From contig NZ_MKFI01000003.1 in NCBI RefSeq assembly GCF_001982635.1, positions 1 through 64,000 on the forward strand: a DNA stretch of 64,000 nucleotides, written 5' to 3'. Below, piece after piece: positions 28,870 through 38,315 of the stretch. Position 1 is the first letter of the stretch; each line of letters opens with the position of its first letter. Both the position numbers and the translations under genes were made by a program. This DNA is from Bradyrhizobium mercantei. Its GTDB lineage: Bacteria; Pseudomonadota; Alphaproteobacteria; Rhizobiales; Xanthobacteraceae. The notes beneath the pieces were generated by a model that did not search any database, was not told where the DNA came from, and saw nothing but the letters and a program-made list of their open reading frames with translations.

Positions 28870-29082
28870 TTATCCGGCGGCGCGCAGATTGTCGGCCGAG
28901 GATTTGCCGGAACGGCGGTCAGCAACGATCTCGTAGGAGATCTTCTGGCCTTCACGCAGAGTGCCAAGGCCGGCGCGCTCGACTGCACTGATGTGCACGA
29001 ACACGTCGTTCCCGCCTTCATCCGGCTGGATGAAGCCGTAGCCCTTGGTCGCGTTAAACCACTTCACGGTTCCCATGCTCAC
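28870..29082 (-). CDS. cspA: cold shock protein (CspA family)
   Basis: A 70-residue single-stranded nucleic-acid-binding OB-fold protein. RNP1 is KGYGFIQPD (about 14-22) and RNP2 is VFVHISAVE (about 27-35); both are intact. Such proteins melt RNA structure or act as RNA chaperones. Between cspA and the upstream infA-like gene lie 266 non-coding bases, compatible with the long 5' leader common in cspA mRNAs; I see no defined thermosensor. Part of a minus-strand run with infA and rhlE. Confidence 0.93.
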   Translation of the reverse strand: MSMGTVKWFNATKGYGFIQPDEGGNDVFVHISAVERAGLGTLREGQKISYEIVADRRSGKSSADNLRAAG

Positions 29083-29348
29083 GTGGGTAGTCCCTTCTCA
29101 GATATACAAGTTCAAGACCCGCTGATCGGCGGGGTGGTGAGATCGAATTTTTGGAAGGGTCGTCAGCGTCTGAACCGGCTGTACCGGTATTGGCTAATGT
29201 CGTCCGGCCGAAAATCGATGGGTAGGATATTATTCGATAGAAGGCTTCAAAACAATCCTGACGTGCGCGATTTTTTGGCCGGCGCAGCCGCCGGCCATTG
29301 TTGCGCAGGACATCAGGACGTCATGCGCGCAACGGTTGCAATCTCCGC

Positions 29349-29642
29349 CTATCGGCGGCGGAACTGGCCGCCGCGCTGCGCTCCGCCCCGCGGCGGGCCG
29401 CCGGGCGCGCCGCTCGGACGTTCGTCCTTGTGCCGGAAAATCAGGCGGCCCTTTTCGAGGTCGTAGGGCGACATTTCGATCGTGACGCGGTCGCCGGCCA
29501 GCGTCTTGATGCGGTTTTTCTTCATCTTGCCGGCGGTGTAGGCGACGATCTCGTGTCCGGCGTCGAGTTGGACCCGGTAACGAGCGTCGGGGAGGATTTC
29601 GGTCACCAGTCCTTCGAACTGGATCAGCTCTTCCTTAGCCAT
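29349..29642 (-). CDS. infA: translation initiation factor IF-1 (extended C-terminus)
   Basis: 97 residues. Positions 1-75 are a normal S1/OB-fold IF-1 ([58 protein letters not shown]). Residues about 76-97 are a Gly/Arg-rich tail (several RGG-like turns) not present in canonical 72-residue IF-1. Related rhizobial genomes carry a second IF-1 of this shape. The gene is 24 bases downstream of the RhlE helicase gene on the same strand, and the tail could bind RNA. A standard infA presumably lies elsewhere in the genome. Confidence 0.88.
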   Translation of the reverse strand: MAKEELIQFEGLVTEILPDARYRVQLDAGHEIVAYTAGKMKKNRIKTLAGDRVTIEMSPYDLEKGRLIFRHKDERPSGAPGGPPRGGAQRGGQFRRR

Positions 29643-29666
29643 ATGTTTCTCCAGATCGAGCGACGG

Positions 29667-31088
29667 CTAGTGCTTCGGTCGGTTGTTGCGGTTGGGTTGC
29701 GGATTCGGCCGGCTCTCGCGATGCAAGAAGGCGACGCCCTGGATGCCTTCGCTGTTGCCGGCCTGCGACGGGCGCGGCGACTCGCCCCGGCTCGTCTGCG
29801 GCGCGCCATTATTACCACCCCGACGACGGCGGCGGCGAGGGCCTTTTGTGCCAGGAGCGGCCTCATTCCCACGGACATTGTGCGCGCGGGGCGCAGAGCG
29901 GCCGCCGCGGTGCGGGTGGGTGGCCTGCGAAGGCGCGGTAGCCTCGCGGCCGCCGCCCTGTGTGCGGCGGTCTTCCCGCGGCACGGTAATTCGGATCAGC
30001 CGCTCGATATCGCGCAGATAGCCCATCTCCTCGGCGCCGGCGATCAGCGAGATCGCGACCCCGTCGGCACCGGCACGCGCGGTGCGGCCGATGCGGTGGA
30101 CATAGGTCTCCGGGACGTTGGGCAGGTCGAAGTTCACGACATGGCTGACGCCGTCGACGTCGATGCCGCGGGCGGCGATATCGGTCGCCACCAGCGTGCG
30201 GATCTCGCCGGAACGGAACGCCGCCAGCGTGCGCTCGCGGTGGTTCTGCGACTTGTTGCCGTGGATCGCGTTGGCCTCGATGCCGGCCTTGGCAAGGCTC
30301 TTCACCACCTTGTCGGCGCCGTGCTTGGTGCGGGTGAAGACCAGGGCCCGGTTGACCGGTTCCTGCTTCAGCAACTGGGCGAGAACGGTCGGTTTGGCGG
30401 CGAAATCGACCTGGATCGCGCGCTGGGCGATGCGATCCACCGTCGAGGCCACCGGCGTCACCGCCACGCGGGCGGGATCGCGCAGCATCGCTTCGGCGAG
30501 CTCGGCGATGTCCTTGGGCATGGTGGCCGAGAAGAACAACGTCTGGCGCCGGATCGGCAGCTTGGCGACGATTTTCCGGATGTCGTTGATGAAGCCCATG
30601 TCGAGCATGCGGTCGGCTTCATCGAGCACCAGGAACTCGACCTGATTGAGCTTCAGGCCGTTGCTCTGGACGAGATCGAGCAGGCGGCCGGGGGTGGCGA
30701 CCATCACCTCGACGCCCTGCATCACGGCGCGGACCTGGCGGCCCATCGGCACGCCGCCGATGGCGAGCGCCGAGGATAGCCGGATGTGGCGGCCATAGGT
30801 GTTGAAGCTGTCGAGGATCTGCCCGGACAGTTCGCGGGTCGGCGAGAGCACCAGCACGCGGCAGCTCTTGGGCTGCGGGCGGATGCGGTTCTCCAGCAGC
30901 CGGTGCAGGATCGGCAACGCGAAGGACGCGGTCTTGCCGGTTCCGGTCTGGGCGATGCCGACGACGTCGCGGCCGGCAAGTGCGAGCGGGATGGTCTGGG
31001 CCTGGATGGGGGTCGGCGTGAGATAGTTTTCTTCTCGAAGCGCGCGGGCGATGGGATCGGCGAGGCCGAAATCCTGAAAGGAGGTCAA
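29667..31088 (-). CDS. rhlE: DEAD-box RNA helicase (RhlE-like)
   Basis: About 473 residues from a TTG at 31088 ([11 protein letters not shown], the usual RhlE start). A far upstream ATG would add a tail unlike the family. Motifs: Q-motif around [14 protein letters not shown] (46-53); II DEAD in [27 protein letters not shown]. The C-terminal about 90 residues are basic and low complexity (Arg, Gly, Pro), as in RhlE proteins that bind RNA. The helicase unwinds structured RNA, in ribosome assembly or at low temperature. It leads the run rhlE-infA-cspA on the minus strand. Confidence 0.9.
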   Translation of the reverse strand: MTSFQDFGLADPIARALREENYLTPTPIQAQTIPLALAGRDVVGIAQTGTGKTASFALPILHRLLENRIRPQPKSCRVLVLSPTRELSGQILDSFNTYGRHIRLSSALAIGGVPMGRQVRAVMQGVEVMVATPGRLLDLVQSNGLKLNQVEFLVLDEADRMLDMGFINDIRKIVAKLPIRRQTLFFSATMPKDIAELAEAMLRDPARVAVTPVASTVDRIAQRAIQVDFAAKPTVLAQLLKQEPVNRALVFTRTKHGADKVVKSLAKAGIEANAIHGNKSQNHRERTLAAFRSGEIRTLVATDIAARGIDVDGVSHVVNFDLPNVPETYVHRIGRTARAGADGVAISLIAGAEEMGYLRDIERLIRITVPREDRRTQGGGREATAPSQATHPHRGGRSAPRAHNVRGNEAAPGTKGPRRRRRRGGNNGAPQTSRGESPRPSQAGNSEGIQGVAFLHRESRPNPQPNRNNRPKH

Positions 31089-31515
31089 AAGGTGGTTCTT
31101 TCCATAAAAGCCATCGTCGTCCCGGCCAATATCGGCTGGGATCGCATGAGGCGATCGGGACACCCGCGTGTCTGGGGCATCAAGCTGGGTTAGCTGAAAG
31201 GCGAGCCAGAAGCCGCTTGGGGCGGCATAAGAACACGCAGCTCGCGAAGGCACCGCGATGTCGCGGGCATGGCGAGGATATGGACCAGGAACTGGGCGGT
31301 TTCAAGGTGAGATTGGCGGGTTTGGTGCGCGAAGTTCGCCAAACCATCGCGCAAACTGTCACAAATCTGTGCTGGAAATTTAGCCAAGACGGTAGTTTTG
31401 CTCATAAAATAGACTGACTGCCCTTTCGGCAGTCAATCCGGCGGCCCAATGTTTATGCAATCGATTTCCGCATTTGCCCGGAACTCGTGAAATTATCTAA
31501 TCAGTTCATCAACTT

Positions 31516-31533
31516 ACGGTGCCCGCGCACCGT
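31516..31533. promoter_or_regulatory. perfect 7-bp palindrome next to the sigma-54 promoter
   Basis: ACGGTGC-CCGC-GCACCGT, a perfect inverted repeat with a 4-base spacer. It touches the -24 element. The half-sites resemble the NtrC half-sites but in the opposite order (GGTGC first), so a repressor, or no protein at all, is as likely as NtrC. Confidence 0.5.
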
Positions 31534-31549
31534 GGCACAGTTCTTGCGA
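31533..31549 (+). promoter_or_regulatory. sigma-54 (RpoN) promoter of the urea transporter operon
   Basis: TGGCAC-AGTTC-TTGC matches the -24/-12 consensus (TGGCAC N5 TTGC) in every position, with the exact GG-N10-GC spacing. It sits 72 bases before the chosen urtA ATG. RpoN promoters need an activator such as NtrC, which fits nitrogen-limited control of urea uptake. Confidence 0.88.
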
Positions 31550-31620
31550 TTCCCTTAACCGCAGGCGGCCATGCGGCCGTTTCGCAAGCGTTCACGCCTG
31601 CGTCAGGGAGACGACATTTC

Positions 31621-32949
31621 ATGCTTACTCAGCTTACTCACGGAATAGCGACGATGACCCGCCGCCGCGCGCTCGCGGCGACGGCCGGCCTGGTTTTGGG
31701 CCTGGCTGCGTCCTCGCCCTTCGCGCCCGCGCAAGCGGCCGACGACACCATCAAGGTTGGCATTCTCCACTCGCTGTCGGGCACCATGGCCATCAGCGAG
31801 ACCACGCTGAAGGACACGATCCTTTTCCTGATCGACGAGCAGAACAAGAAGGGCGGCGTGCTCGGCAAGAAGCTCGAGCCCGTCGTGGTCGACCCCGCCT
31901 CGAACTGGCCGCTGTTCGCCGAAAAGGCCCGCGAACTGATCACCAAGGACAAGGTGGCGGTCGTGTTCGGCTGCTGGACCTCGGTGTCGCGCAAGTCCGT
32001 GCTCCCGGTGTTCAAGGAGCTCAACAACATCCTGTTCTACCCGGTGCAGTATGAGGGCGAGGAGTCCGAGCGCAACGTGTTCTACACGGGTGCGGCGCCG
32101 AACCAGCAGGCGATCCCCGCCGTCGACTATCTGATGAAGGAAGAGAAGGTGAAGCGCTGGGTGCTGGCCGGCACCGACTACGTCTATCCGCGCACCACCA
32201 ACAAGATCCTGGAAGCCTATCTGAAGTCCAAGGGCGTCGCCCAGGACGACATCATGATCAACTACACGCCGTTCGGTCACTCCGACTGGCAGACGATCGT
32301 GGCCGACATCAAGAAGTTCGGCTCGGCCGGCAAGAAGACCGCGGTGGTCTCCACCATCAACGGCGACGCCAACGTTCCGTTCTACAAGGAGCTCGGCAAC
32401 CAGGGCATCAAGGCGACCGACATTCCGGTGGTCGCGTTCTCGGTCGGTGAAGAAGAGCTCGCCGGCATCGACACCAAGCCGCTGCTCGGCCATCTCGCCG
32501 CCTGGAACTACTTCGAGTCGATCAAGACGCCGGCGAACGAGAAGTTCATCAAGGAGTGGCAGGCCTACACCAAGAATCCGAAGCGCGTGACCAACGATCC
32601 GATGGAAGCGCACTACATCGGCTTCAACATGTGGGTGAAGGCGGTCGAGAAGGTGAAGTCGACCGATCCGGACAAGGTGATCGACGCTCTCCCGGGCATC
32701 GAGGCGCCGAACCTGACCGGCGGCGTGTCGAAGATGCTGCCGAACCACCACATCACCAAGCCGGTGTTCATCGGCGAGATCAAGGGCAACGGCCAGTTCG
32801 ACGTGGTCTGGAAGACCCCGGGCCTGGTGGCCGGCGATGCCTGGTCGAAGGAGCTCGAGGGCTCCAAGGACCTGATCGGCGATTGGGTCGGCAAGAAGTG
32901 CGGCAACTACAACACCAAGACCAACAAGTGCGGCGGCCAGGGCTCGTAA
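31621..32949 (+). CDS. urtA: urea ABC transporter substrate-binding protein
   Basis: 442 residues. The ATG at 31621 has GGGAGACGAC upstream and yields a signal with TRRRALAATAG followed by a hydrophobic run to about residue 38 (an ATG at 31654 would shorten the leader). The mature protein matches UrtA: VGILHSLSGTMAISE, FGCWTSVSRKSVLPVFKELN, and YPVQYEGEE. It captures urea in the periplasm for UrtBCDE. It is the first gene of the operon and directly follows the RpoN promoter. A palindromic repeat separates it from urtB, which may favour excess binding protein mRNA. Confidence 0.95.
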   Translation: MLTQLTHGIATMTRRRALAATAGLVLGLAASSPFAPAQAADDTIKVGILHSLSGTMAISETTLKDTILFLIDEQNKKGGVLGKKLEPVVVDPASNWPLFAEKARELITKDKVAVVFGCWTSVSRKSVLPVFKELNNILFYPVQYEGEESERNVFYTGAAPNQQAIPAVDYLMKEEKVKRWVLAGTDYVYPRTTNKILEAYLKSKGVAQDDIMINYTPFGHSDWQTIVADIKKFGSAGKKTAVVSTINGDANVPFYKELGNQGIKATDIPVVAFSVGEEELAGIDTKPLLGHLAAWNYFESIKTPANEKFIKEWQAYTKNPKRVTNDPMEAHYIGFNMWVKAVEKVKSTDPDKVIDALPGIEAPNLTGGVSKMLPNHHITKPVFIGEIKGNGQFDVVWKTPGLVAGDAWSKELEGSKDLIGDWVGKKCGNYNTKTNKCGGQGS

Positions 32950-32952
32950 TCA

Positions 32953-33010
32953 AGAGCTTGATCCGGAAAAGTGCGAAGCGGTTTTCCGACAAGATCACGC
33001 TCAAACAAGA
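32953..33010 (+). repeat. palindromic repeat (REP family 1) between urtA and urtB
   Basis: GAGCTTGATCCGGAAAAG with CGGTTTTCCGACAAGATCACGCTC, the same unit as at 1097, 28657, 38234 and 56654. Placed just after the urtA stop, its hairpin may protect the urtA end of the transcript. Confidence 0.85.
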
Positions 33011-33104
33011 CTCCTGACCTAACGACACACCACAACCTTCCAAGAACCTGGAGAAGGCGGCACCGCTCGCCGCCTTCTCCTCACACTCCTGCCGGGGTAC
33101 TGAC

Positions 33105-34715
33105 GTGTTTGCCAATTGTACTGATCGCTTTCGCGCGCTTTGTCTCTCGATCCTGCTGCTGAGCTGCCTTGCTGTGCCGGCGCTGGCTGGCCCGTTCGAG
33201 GATTCGGTCGCCAAATTCGCCAATGACGAGTTCTCCGACACGGAGGCCGCGATCGGCGAGGTCGCCGCTTCGGGCAATGCGCTCGCTTCACCCATCATCA
33301 GCGCGCTGCAGGACGGCCGGCTGTCGGCGGATCCGGACAGCAAGAAGGTCTTCATCACGCAGACCGACGGCAAGATCGTCGACGCCACGACCGGTGCCGC
33401 CGTCGACAAGCTGCCCGACAACGCCGCCGCCGTTCGGCTCAACAATCGCCTGCGCCGCACCGTGGAGGCCGCGCTCGGCGGCCTGACGCTGCTGTCGCCG
33501 GACCCGGCCAAGCGGCTCGCCGCCGCGCAGTCGGTGTTCAAGAGCCACGAGGAGAACCTGCTGCCGACGGTCGAGAGTGCGCTCGCCAAGGAGAGCGTCA
33601 AGCCGATCAAGCAGGCCTTCGCCGAGGCGCGTGCCGCCATCATCCTGTTCAAGCCGGATGCATCCGACAGCGACAAGCTCGACGCCGTCGCCGTGGTCAA
33701 GGCGCGCGGCGACCAGGAAGCGCTGGCGCTGCTCACCGGGCTCGGTGACCAGCCGCCGCTGGTCGCCAAGGCGGCCGCGAGCGCGGTGTCCGCGATCCAG
33801 AGCAATCTTGCGATGTGGTCGATGGTGCAGAACGCCTGGTACGGCCTGTCGCTCGGCTCGGTGCTGCTGCTCGCCGCGATCGGCCTTGCCATCACCTTCG
33901 GCGTGATGGGCGTCATCAACATGGCGCATGGCGAGATGGTGATGATCGGGGCCTACACCACTTTCGTGGTGCAGGAGGTGATCCGCACCCGCTATCCGGC
34001 GCTGTTCGACTATTCGCTCCTGATCGCGGTGCCGCTCGCCTTCCTGGTCGCCGGATTCATCGGCGTGCTGATCGAGCGCACCATCATCCGCTTCCTCTAC
34101 GGCCGGCCGCTGGAGACGCTGCTCGCGACCTGGGGCCTGTCGCTGGTGCTGCAACAGGCGGTGCGCACCGCGTTCGGCCCGACCAACCGCGAGGTCGGCA
34201 ATCCCTCCTGGATGAGCGGCGCCTTCGAGCTCGGCCAGATCACCATCACCTATAACCGGCTCTGGATCCTCTGCTTCACGCTCGCGGTGTTCGCGATCCT
34301 GCTCGCGATGCTGCGCTACACCGCGCTCGGGCTCGAGATGCGCGCGGTGACGCAGAACCGCCGCATGGCGGCCTCGATGGGCATCGCGACCTCCAGGGTC
34401 GACGCGCTGACCTTCGGTCTCGGCTCGGGGATCGCCGGCATTGCCGGCGTGGCGCTGTCGCAGATCGACAATGTCAGCCCGAATCTCGGCCAGAGCTACA
34501 TCATCGACTCATTCATGGTCGTGGTGTTCGGCGGCGTCGGCAATCTCTGGGGCACGCTGGTCGGCGCCTTCACGCTCGGCATCGCCAACAAGTTCCTGGA
34601 GCCGGTGGCAGGCGCGGTGCTCGGCAAGATCGCGATCCTGGTCTTGATCATCCTGTTCATCCAGAAGCGGCCGCGCGGCCTGTTCGCGCTCAAGGGCCGG
34701 GCGGTGGAAGCATGA
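33105..34715 (+). CDS. urtB: urea ABC transporter permease UrtB
   Basis: A 536-residue protein starting at GTG 33105 with a signal-like leader (LSILLLSCLAVPALAG). Residues about 30-240 form a mostly helical soluble domain, known in UrtB but absent from other LIV-type permeases. From about 243 the classical permease begins (AWYGLSLGSVLLLAAIGLAIT, MAHGEMVMIGAYT), with the family loop EMRAVTQNRRMAASMGI. It forms the membrane channel with UrtC. Its last four bases overlap urtC (ATGA). Confidence 0.93.
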   Translation: MFANCTDRFRALCLSILLLSCLAVPALAGPFEDSVAKFANDEFSDTEAAIGEVAASGNALASPIISALQDGRLSADPDSKKVFITQTDGKIVDATTGAAVDKLPDNAAAVRLNNRLRRTVEAALGGLTLLSPDPAKRLAAAQSVFKSHEENLLPTVESALAKESVKPIKQAFAEARAAIILFKPDASDSDKLDAVAVVKARGDQEALALLTGLGDQPPLVAKAAASAVSAIQSNLAMWSMVQNAWYGLSLGSVLLLAAIGLAITFGVMGVINMAHGEMVMIGAYTTFVVQEVIRTRYPALFDYSLLIAVPLAFLVAGFIGVLIERTIIRFLYGRPLETLLATWGLSLVLQQAVRTAFGPTNREVGNPSWMSGAFELGQITITYNRLWILCFTLAVFAILLAMLRYTALGLEMRAVTQNRRMAASMGIATSRVDALTFGLGSGIAGIAGVALSQIDNVSPNLGQSYIIDSFMVVVFGGVGNLWGTLVGAFTLGIANKFLEPVAGAVLGKIAILVLIILFIQKRPRGLFALKGRAVEA

Positions 34716-35881
34716 CGCCGCACATCCTCACCCGTTCGCTCGACCGCGCCGCGACCGCCTTCATCCTGATCGTCGCCGCGGTCGGCGTGCTGATCCCGCT
34801 GTCGAACCTGCTGCTGCCGCAGGGCTCGATGTTCCAGGTGCCGACCTATCTGGTGGCGCTGTGGGGCAAGTATGTCTGCTACGCCATCCTCGCGCTCTCG
34901 ATCGACCTGATCTGGGGCTATTGCGGGATTCTTTCGCTTGGTCACGGAGCCTTCTTCGCGCTCGGCGGCTACGCGATGGGCATGTATTTGATGCGCCAGA
35001 TCGGCAGCCGCGGCGTCTACGGCAATCCGATCCTGCCCGACTTCATGGTGTTCCTGAACTGGGACAAGCTGCCCTGGTACTGGTACGGCTTCGACAAGTT
35101 CGCCTTTGCGGCGCTGATGGTGCTGCTGGTGCCGGGCCTGCTCGCCTTCTGCTTCGGCTGGCTCGCCTTCCGCTCGCGCGTCACCGGCGTCTATCTGTCG
35201 ATCATCACGCAGGCGATGACCTATGCATTGCTGCTGGCGTTCTTCCGCAACGATTTCGGCTTCGGCGGCAACAACGGCCTGACCGACTTCAAGGACATCC
35301 TCGGCTTCAATGTACAGGCCGAAGGCACCCGTGCCGCGCTGTTCCTGCTGAGCTGCCTGGCGCTGATCATCGGCTTCCTGATCTGCCGCACGATCGTCAC
35401 CTCGAAGCTCGGCAAGGTCCTGATCGCGGTGCGCGATGCCGAAAGCCGCACCCGCTTCCTCGGCTATCGCGTCGAATCCTACAAGCTGTTCGTGTTCACG
35501 CTGTCGGCCTGCATGGCCGGCGTCGCCGGCGCGCTCTACGTGCCGCAGGTCGGCATCATCAATCCGAGCGAGTTCGCGCCTGCCAACTCGATCGAGGCGG
35601 TGATCTGGGTCGCGGTTGGTGGCCGCGGCACGCTGATCGGTGCCGCGCTCGGCGCCGTCGTCGTCAACTACGCCAAGACGTTCTTCACCTCGGGGCCGCT
35701 CGCGCCGTACTGGCTGTTCATGCTGGGCGCGCTGTTCATCCTGGTCACGCTGCTGCTGCCCAAGGGCATCGTCGGCACCTTCAACAGCTGGTGGGAGACC
35801 TCGAAGGCAACGAACGGCTCCCCCGACGCTGACAGCGCGGCGCGCGAAGACGGCGTCGGCGCACCGAATCCGGCGGAGTAG
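34712..35881 (+). CDS. urtC: urea ABC transporter permease UrtC
   Basis: A 389-residue membrane protein of the LivM type with about ten hydrophobic helices. Typical points: YAILALSIDLIWGYCGILSLGHGAFFALGG near the N-terminus (given here in part), GNNGLTDFKDILGF, and AVRDAESRTRFLGYRVESYK, the cytoplasmic loop that touches the ATPases. Its start overlaps urtB. It is followed after 4 bases by urtD. A short hydrophilic tail (about 360-389) closes the protein. Confidence 0.94.
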   Translation: MTPHILTRSLDRAATAFILIVAAVGVLIPLSNLLLPQGSMFQVPTYLVALWGKYVCYAILALSIDLIWGYCGILSLGHGAFFALGGYAMGMYLMRQIGSRGVYGNPILPDFMVFLNWDKLPWYWYGFDKFAFAALMVLLVPGLLAFCFGWLAFRSRVTGVYLSIITQAMTYALLLAFFRNDFGFGGNNGLTDFKDILGFNVQAEGTRAALFLLSCLALIIGFLICRTIVTSKLGKVLIAVRDAESRTRFLGYRVESYKLFVFTLSACMAGVAGALYVPQVGIINPSEFAPANSIEAVIWVAVGGRGTLIGAALGAVVVNYAKTFFTSGPLAPYWLFMLGALFILVTLLLPKGIVGTFNSWWETSKATNGSPDADSAAREDGVGAPNPAE

Positions 35882-35885
35882 GCAG

Positions 35886-36647
35886 ATGAACGTCATGGAC
35901 ACCCGCGCCACCTCGGCCATGCTCTATCTCGACGGCGTGCACGTCTCGTTCGACGGCTTCCACGCCATCAACAATTTGTCGCTGGCGCTCGAGCCCGGCG
36001 AGATGCGCGCCATCATCGGCCCGAACGGCGCCGGCAAGACCACGATGATGGACATCATCACCGGCAAGACCAAGCCGGACGAGGGCACCGTGCTGTTCGA
36101 CGGCACCGTCGATCTGACCCGGCTCGACGAGACCCGCATCGCCGAGCTCGGCATCGGCCGCAAGTTCCAGAAGCCGACGGTGTTCGAGAGCCAGACCGTG
36201 CAGGACAATCTGTTGCTCGCACTCAACGTCGATCATTCCGTGCGCGGCACGCTGTTCTGGCGCGGCAGCAAGGCCGAGTCCGAGCGGATCGACAAGGTGC
36301 TGGAGACCATCCGCCTGACCGATGCGCGCAACCGCCTCGCCGGCAGCCTGTCGCACGGCCAGAAGCAGTGGCTCGAGATCGGCATGCTGCTGGCGCAGGA
36401 TCCGAAGGTGCTGCTGGTCGACGAGCCGGTCGCCGGGATGACCGACGTCGAGACCCATCTGACCGCCGAGCTGCTGAAGGAGATCAACAAGAACCACACC
36501 ATCATGGTGGTCGAGCACGACATGACCTTCGTGCGCGAGCTCGGCGTCAAGGTGACCTGCCTGCATGAGGGCACGGTGCTCGCCGAAGGCTCGATCGACC
36601 AGGTGTCGTCGAACGAGCGGGTGGTCGAAGTGTATCTGGGGCGCTAG
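35886..36647 (+). CDS. urtD: urea ABC transporter ATPase UrtD
   Basis: 253 residues from the ATG at 35886 (AGGCAG upstream); the frame is open further back, but only inside urtC. Walker A GPNGAGKT is at 45-52. The signature reads LSHGQKQW, as is normal for UrtD, with Walker B LLVDEPVAGM and a switch His in VVEHDM. Together with UrtE it drives urea import. Confidence 0.95.
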   Translation: MNVMDTRATSAMLYLDGVHVSFDGFHAINNLSLALEPGEMRAIIGPNGAGKTTMMDIITGKTKPDEGTVLFDGTVDLTRLDETRIAELGIGRKFQKPTVFESQTVQDNLLLALNVDHSVRGTLFWRGSKAESERIDKVLETIRLTDARNRLAGSLSHGQKQWLEIGMLLAQDPKVLLVDEPVAGMTDVETHLTAELLKEINKNHTIMVVEHDMTFVRELGVKVTCLHEGTVLAEGSIDQVSSNERVVEVYLGR

Positions 36648-36650
36648 GCG

Positions 36651-37346
36651 ATGCTGAAGATCGACAACATCAATCTCTATTACGGCGCGGCGCAAGCCTT
36701 GCGCGGCGTCTCGCTGACCGCGGAGCCCGGCAAGGTCACCTGCGTGCTCGGCCGCAACGGCGTCGGCAAGACCTCGCTGTTGCGCGCCATGGTCGGCCAG
36801 TATCCGATCGCCTCCGGCGCGATCAATTTCGACGGCAAGGACATCACCGCGCTGAAACCCTATGAGCGGGCGCGGCGCGGCATCGGCTTCGTGCCGCAGG
36901 GCCGCGAGATCTTCCCGCTGCTGACGGTGGAAGAAAACCTCAAGACCGGCTTCGGCCCGCTGAAGCGGGAAGACCGCAACATCCCCGACGACGTGTTCTC
37001 GCTGTTCCCGGTGCTGGAGACCATGCTCGGCCGCCGCGGCGGCGACCTCTCCGGCGGCCAGCAGCAGCAGCTTGCGATCGGCCGCGCGCTGGTGATGCGG
37101 CCGAAGCTTCTGCTGCTCGACGAGCCGACCGAGGGCATCCAGCCCTCGATCATCAAGGATATCGGCCGCGCCATCTCCTATCTGCGCAACCTCGGCAACA
37201 TCGCCATCGTGCTGGTCGAACAATATCTCGACTTTGCCTGTGAACTCGGCGACAGTTTTGCCGTGATGGACCGGGGCGCGGTGAAATATGCCTGCGACCG
37301 CGCAAGCCTCGATCCCGCCGAGATCAGCCGCCAGATGGCGCTGTGA
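36651..37346 (+). CDS. urtE: urea ABC transporter ATPase UrtE
   Basis: A 231-residue LivF-type ATPase. Walker A GRNGVGKT at 34-41, signature LSGGQQQQ, Walker B LLLDEPTEGIQPS, switch His replaced by Gln in VLVEQYL, as in this family. It lies 3 bases after urtD and ends the transporter genes; ureD follows 50 bases later on the same strand, so uptake and urease can share a transcript. Confidence 0.95.
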   Translation: MLKIDNINLYYGAAQALRGVSLTAEPGKVTCVLGRNGVGKTSLLRAMVGQYPIASGAINFDGKDITALKPYERARRGIGFVPQGREIFPLLTVEENLKTGFGPLKREDRNIPDDVFSLFPVLETMLGRRGGDLSGGQQQQLAIGRALVMRPKLLLLDEPTEGIQPSIIKDIGRAISYLRNLGNIAIVLVEQYLDFACELGDSFAVMDRGAVKYACDRASLDPAEISRQMAL

Positions 37347-37396
37347 ACAGGATGTGACGCCGCCTCTTGCGGTGCGCGTGAGGGAGCGTCGGGAGA

Positions 37397-38233
37397 ATGC
37401 GGAGCGGGATCGCAGGCGCGGCAGCGGCGACGTTTGCGGCCAACCGCGCCCAGGGTGCGGTCAGGTTCGGCGTGCATCTGAAAGATGGCGCCACCCGCCG
37501 CGGCGACCTGCACGAGTCGGGTTCGTTGCGCGTCCGGTTTCCGTCGCCGGAGGATGACGGTCTCTCGGCCATGTTCGTCAACACCGCCGGCGGGATCGCT
37601 GGCGGGGATCGTTTCGAGATTGGCATCGAAGCCGGCGAGGGCACTCGTCTGACGCTGACCACGGCAGCCGCTGAAAAGATCTATCGCGCACCTGGCGCCG
37701 CAGCGCGGCTTGATATCTCGCTCAAGGTTGCCGGCGGCGCGCATCTCTCCTGGCTGCCGCAGGAGACCATTCTGTTCGACCGCGCCCGGATTGTCAGGAG
37801 CTTCGACATCGACCTCGCCGAGGGTGCTTCGCTGTTGCTCTGCGAGATCGTGGTGTTCGGCCGTGCCGCGATGGGCGAGACCATGCGCCATGGCGAATTC
37901 GTCGACCGCTGGCGGATGCGCCGCGGCGGCCGGCTGGTGTTTGCTGAGACGATCCGCCTCGACGGCGAGATTGGCGAGAAGCTGGCGCGACCCGCGATCG
38001 CAAATGGCGGCTGCGCGATCGGCACCGCGCTGATCGTGCCGGGCGACGAGGCGCTGGTCGAGCGCATTCGCGCGGCGTCGGAGGGCTTCGGCAGCGAAGT
38101 CGGCATCTCCGCCTGGAACGGCTTTGCAATGGCGCGCTTCTGTGCCCAAGATGCGGCGCGGCTGCGCGCCGACATGATGGCGGTGCTCGGCCGCGCCTCC
38201 ATCGTCCCGCTGCCGCGGCTGTGGCTCAACTAG
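37397..38233 (+). CDS. ureD: urease accessory protein UreD (UreH)
   Basis: A 278-residue chaperone that, with UreF and UreG, carries nickel into apo-urease. Family landmarks: AGGIAGGDRFEI, TTAAAEKIYRAPG and a WLPQETILFDRAR stretch. Start ATG at 37397, preceded by GGGAGAATGC. A palindromic repeat (38234-38285) separates it from ureA. The chaperones UreE, UreF and UreG come after the structural genes. Confidence 0.94.
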   Translation: MRSGIAGAAAATFAANRAQGAVRFGVHLKDGATRRGDLHESGSLRVRFPSPEDDGLSAMFVNTAGGIAGGDRFEIGIEAGEGTRLTLTTAAAEKIYRAPGAAARLDISLKVAGGAHLSWLPQETILFDRARIVRSFDIDLAEGASLLLCEIVVFGRAAMGETMRHGEFVDRWRMRRGGRLVFAETIRLDGEIGEKLARPAIANGGCAIGTALIVPGDEALVERIRAASEGFGSEVGISAWNGFAMARFCAQDAARLRADMMAVLGRASIVPLPRLWLN

Positions 38234-38285
38234 GCATGATCCGGAAAAGTGGATACCGGTTTTCCGATAAGATCATGCCCAACTT
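38234..38285 (+). repeat. palindromic repeat (REP family 1) between ureD and ureA
   Basis: GGCATGATCCGGAAAAG with CGGTTTTCCGATAAGATCATGCC; starts at the base after the ureD stop codon. Same unit as the other family-1 repeats in this window. Confidence 0.85.
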
Positions 38286-38315
38286 AAACGCTTTCAGAAC
38301 GATCAGAGTGCTCGC

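Larger units (their letters stand above)
31089..31620 (+). other. 532-base intergenic region with urtA control signals
   Basis: Non-coding space between the divergent rhlE and urtA genes, relatively AT-rich at 31370-31515. It holds the sigma-54 promoter (31533-31549) and an adjacent palindrome (see below). A further imperfect inverted repeat (GGTTTGG and CCAAACC about 13 bases apart) lies at about 31318-31346, and an ATGC-N11-GCAT pair near 31454-31472. No gene is apparent. Confidence 0.6.

Noticed and set aside
29275..29294. GGCCGGCG-CAGC-CGCCGGCC hairpin as a terminator of the IF-1 gene
   Set aside because: The hairpin is perfect, but on the gene's strand it is followed by A-rich, not T-rich DNA, so it is not an intrinsic terminator.
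31089..31253. Upstream ATG at 31253 for the RhlE helicase
   Set aside because: It would add 55 residues unlike the family; the TTG at 31088 gives the usual [11 protein letters not shown] start.
31516..31533. The palindrome before urtA as an NtrC site
   Set aside because: Half-sites are in reverse order to the NtrC consensus, and the site touches the -24 box rather than lying about 100 bases upstream.
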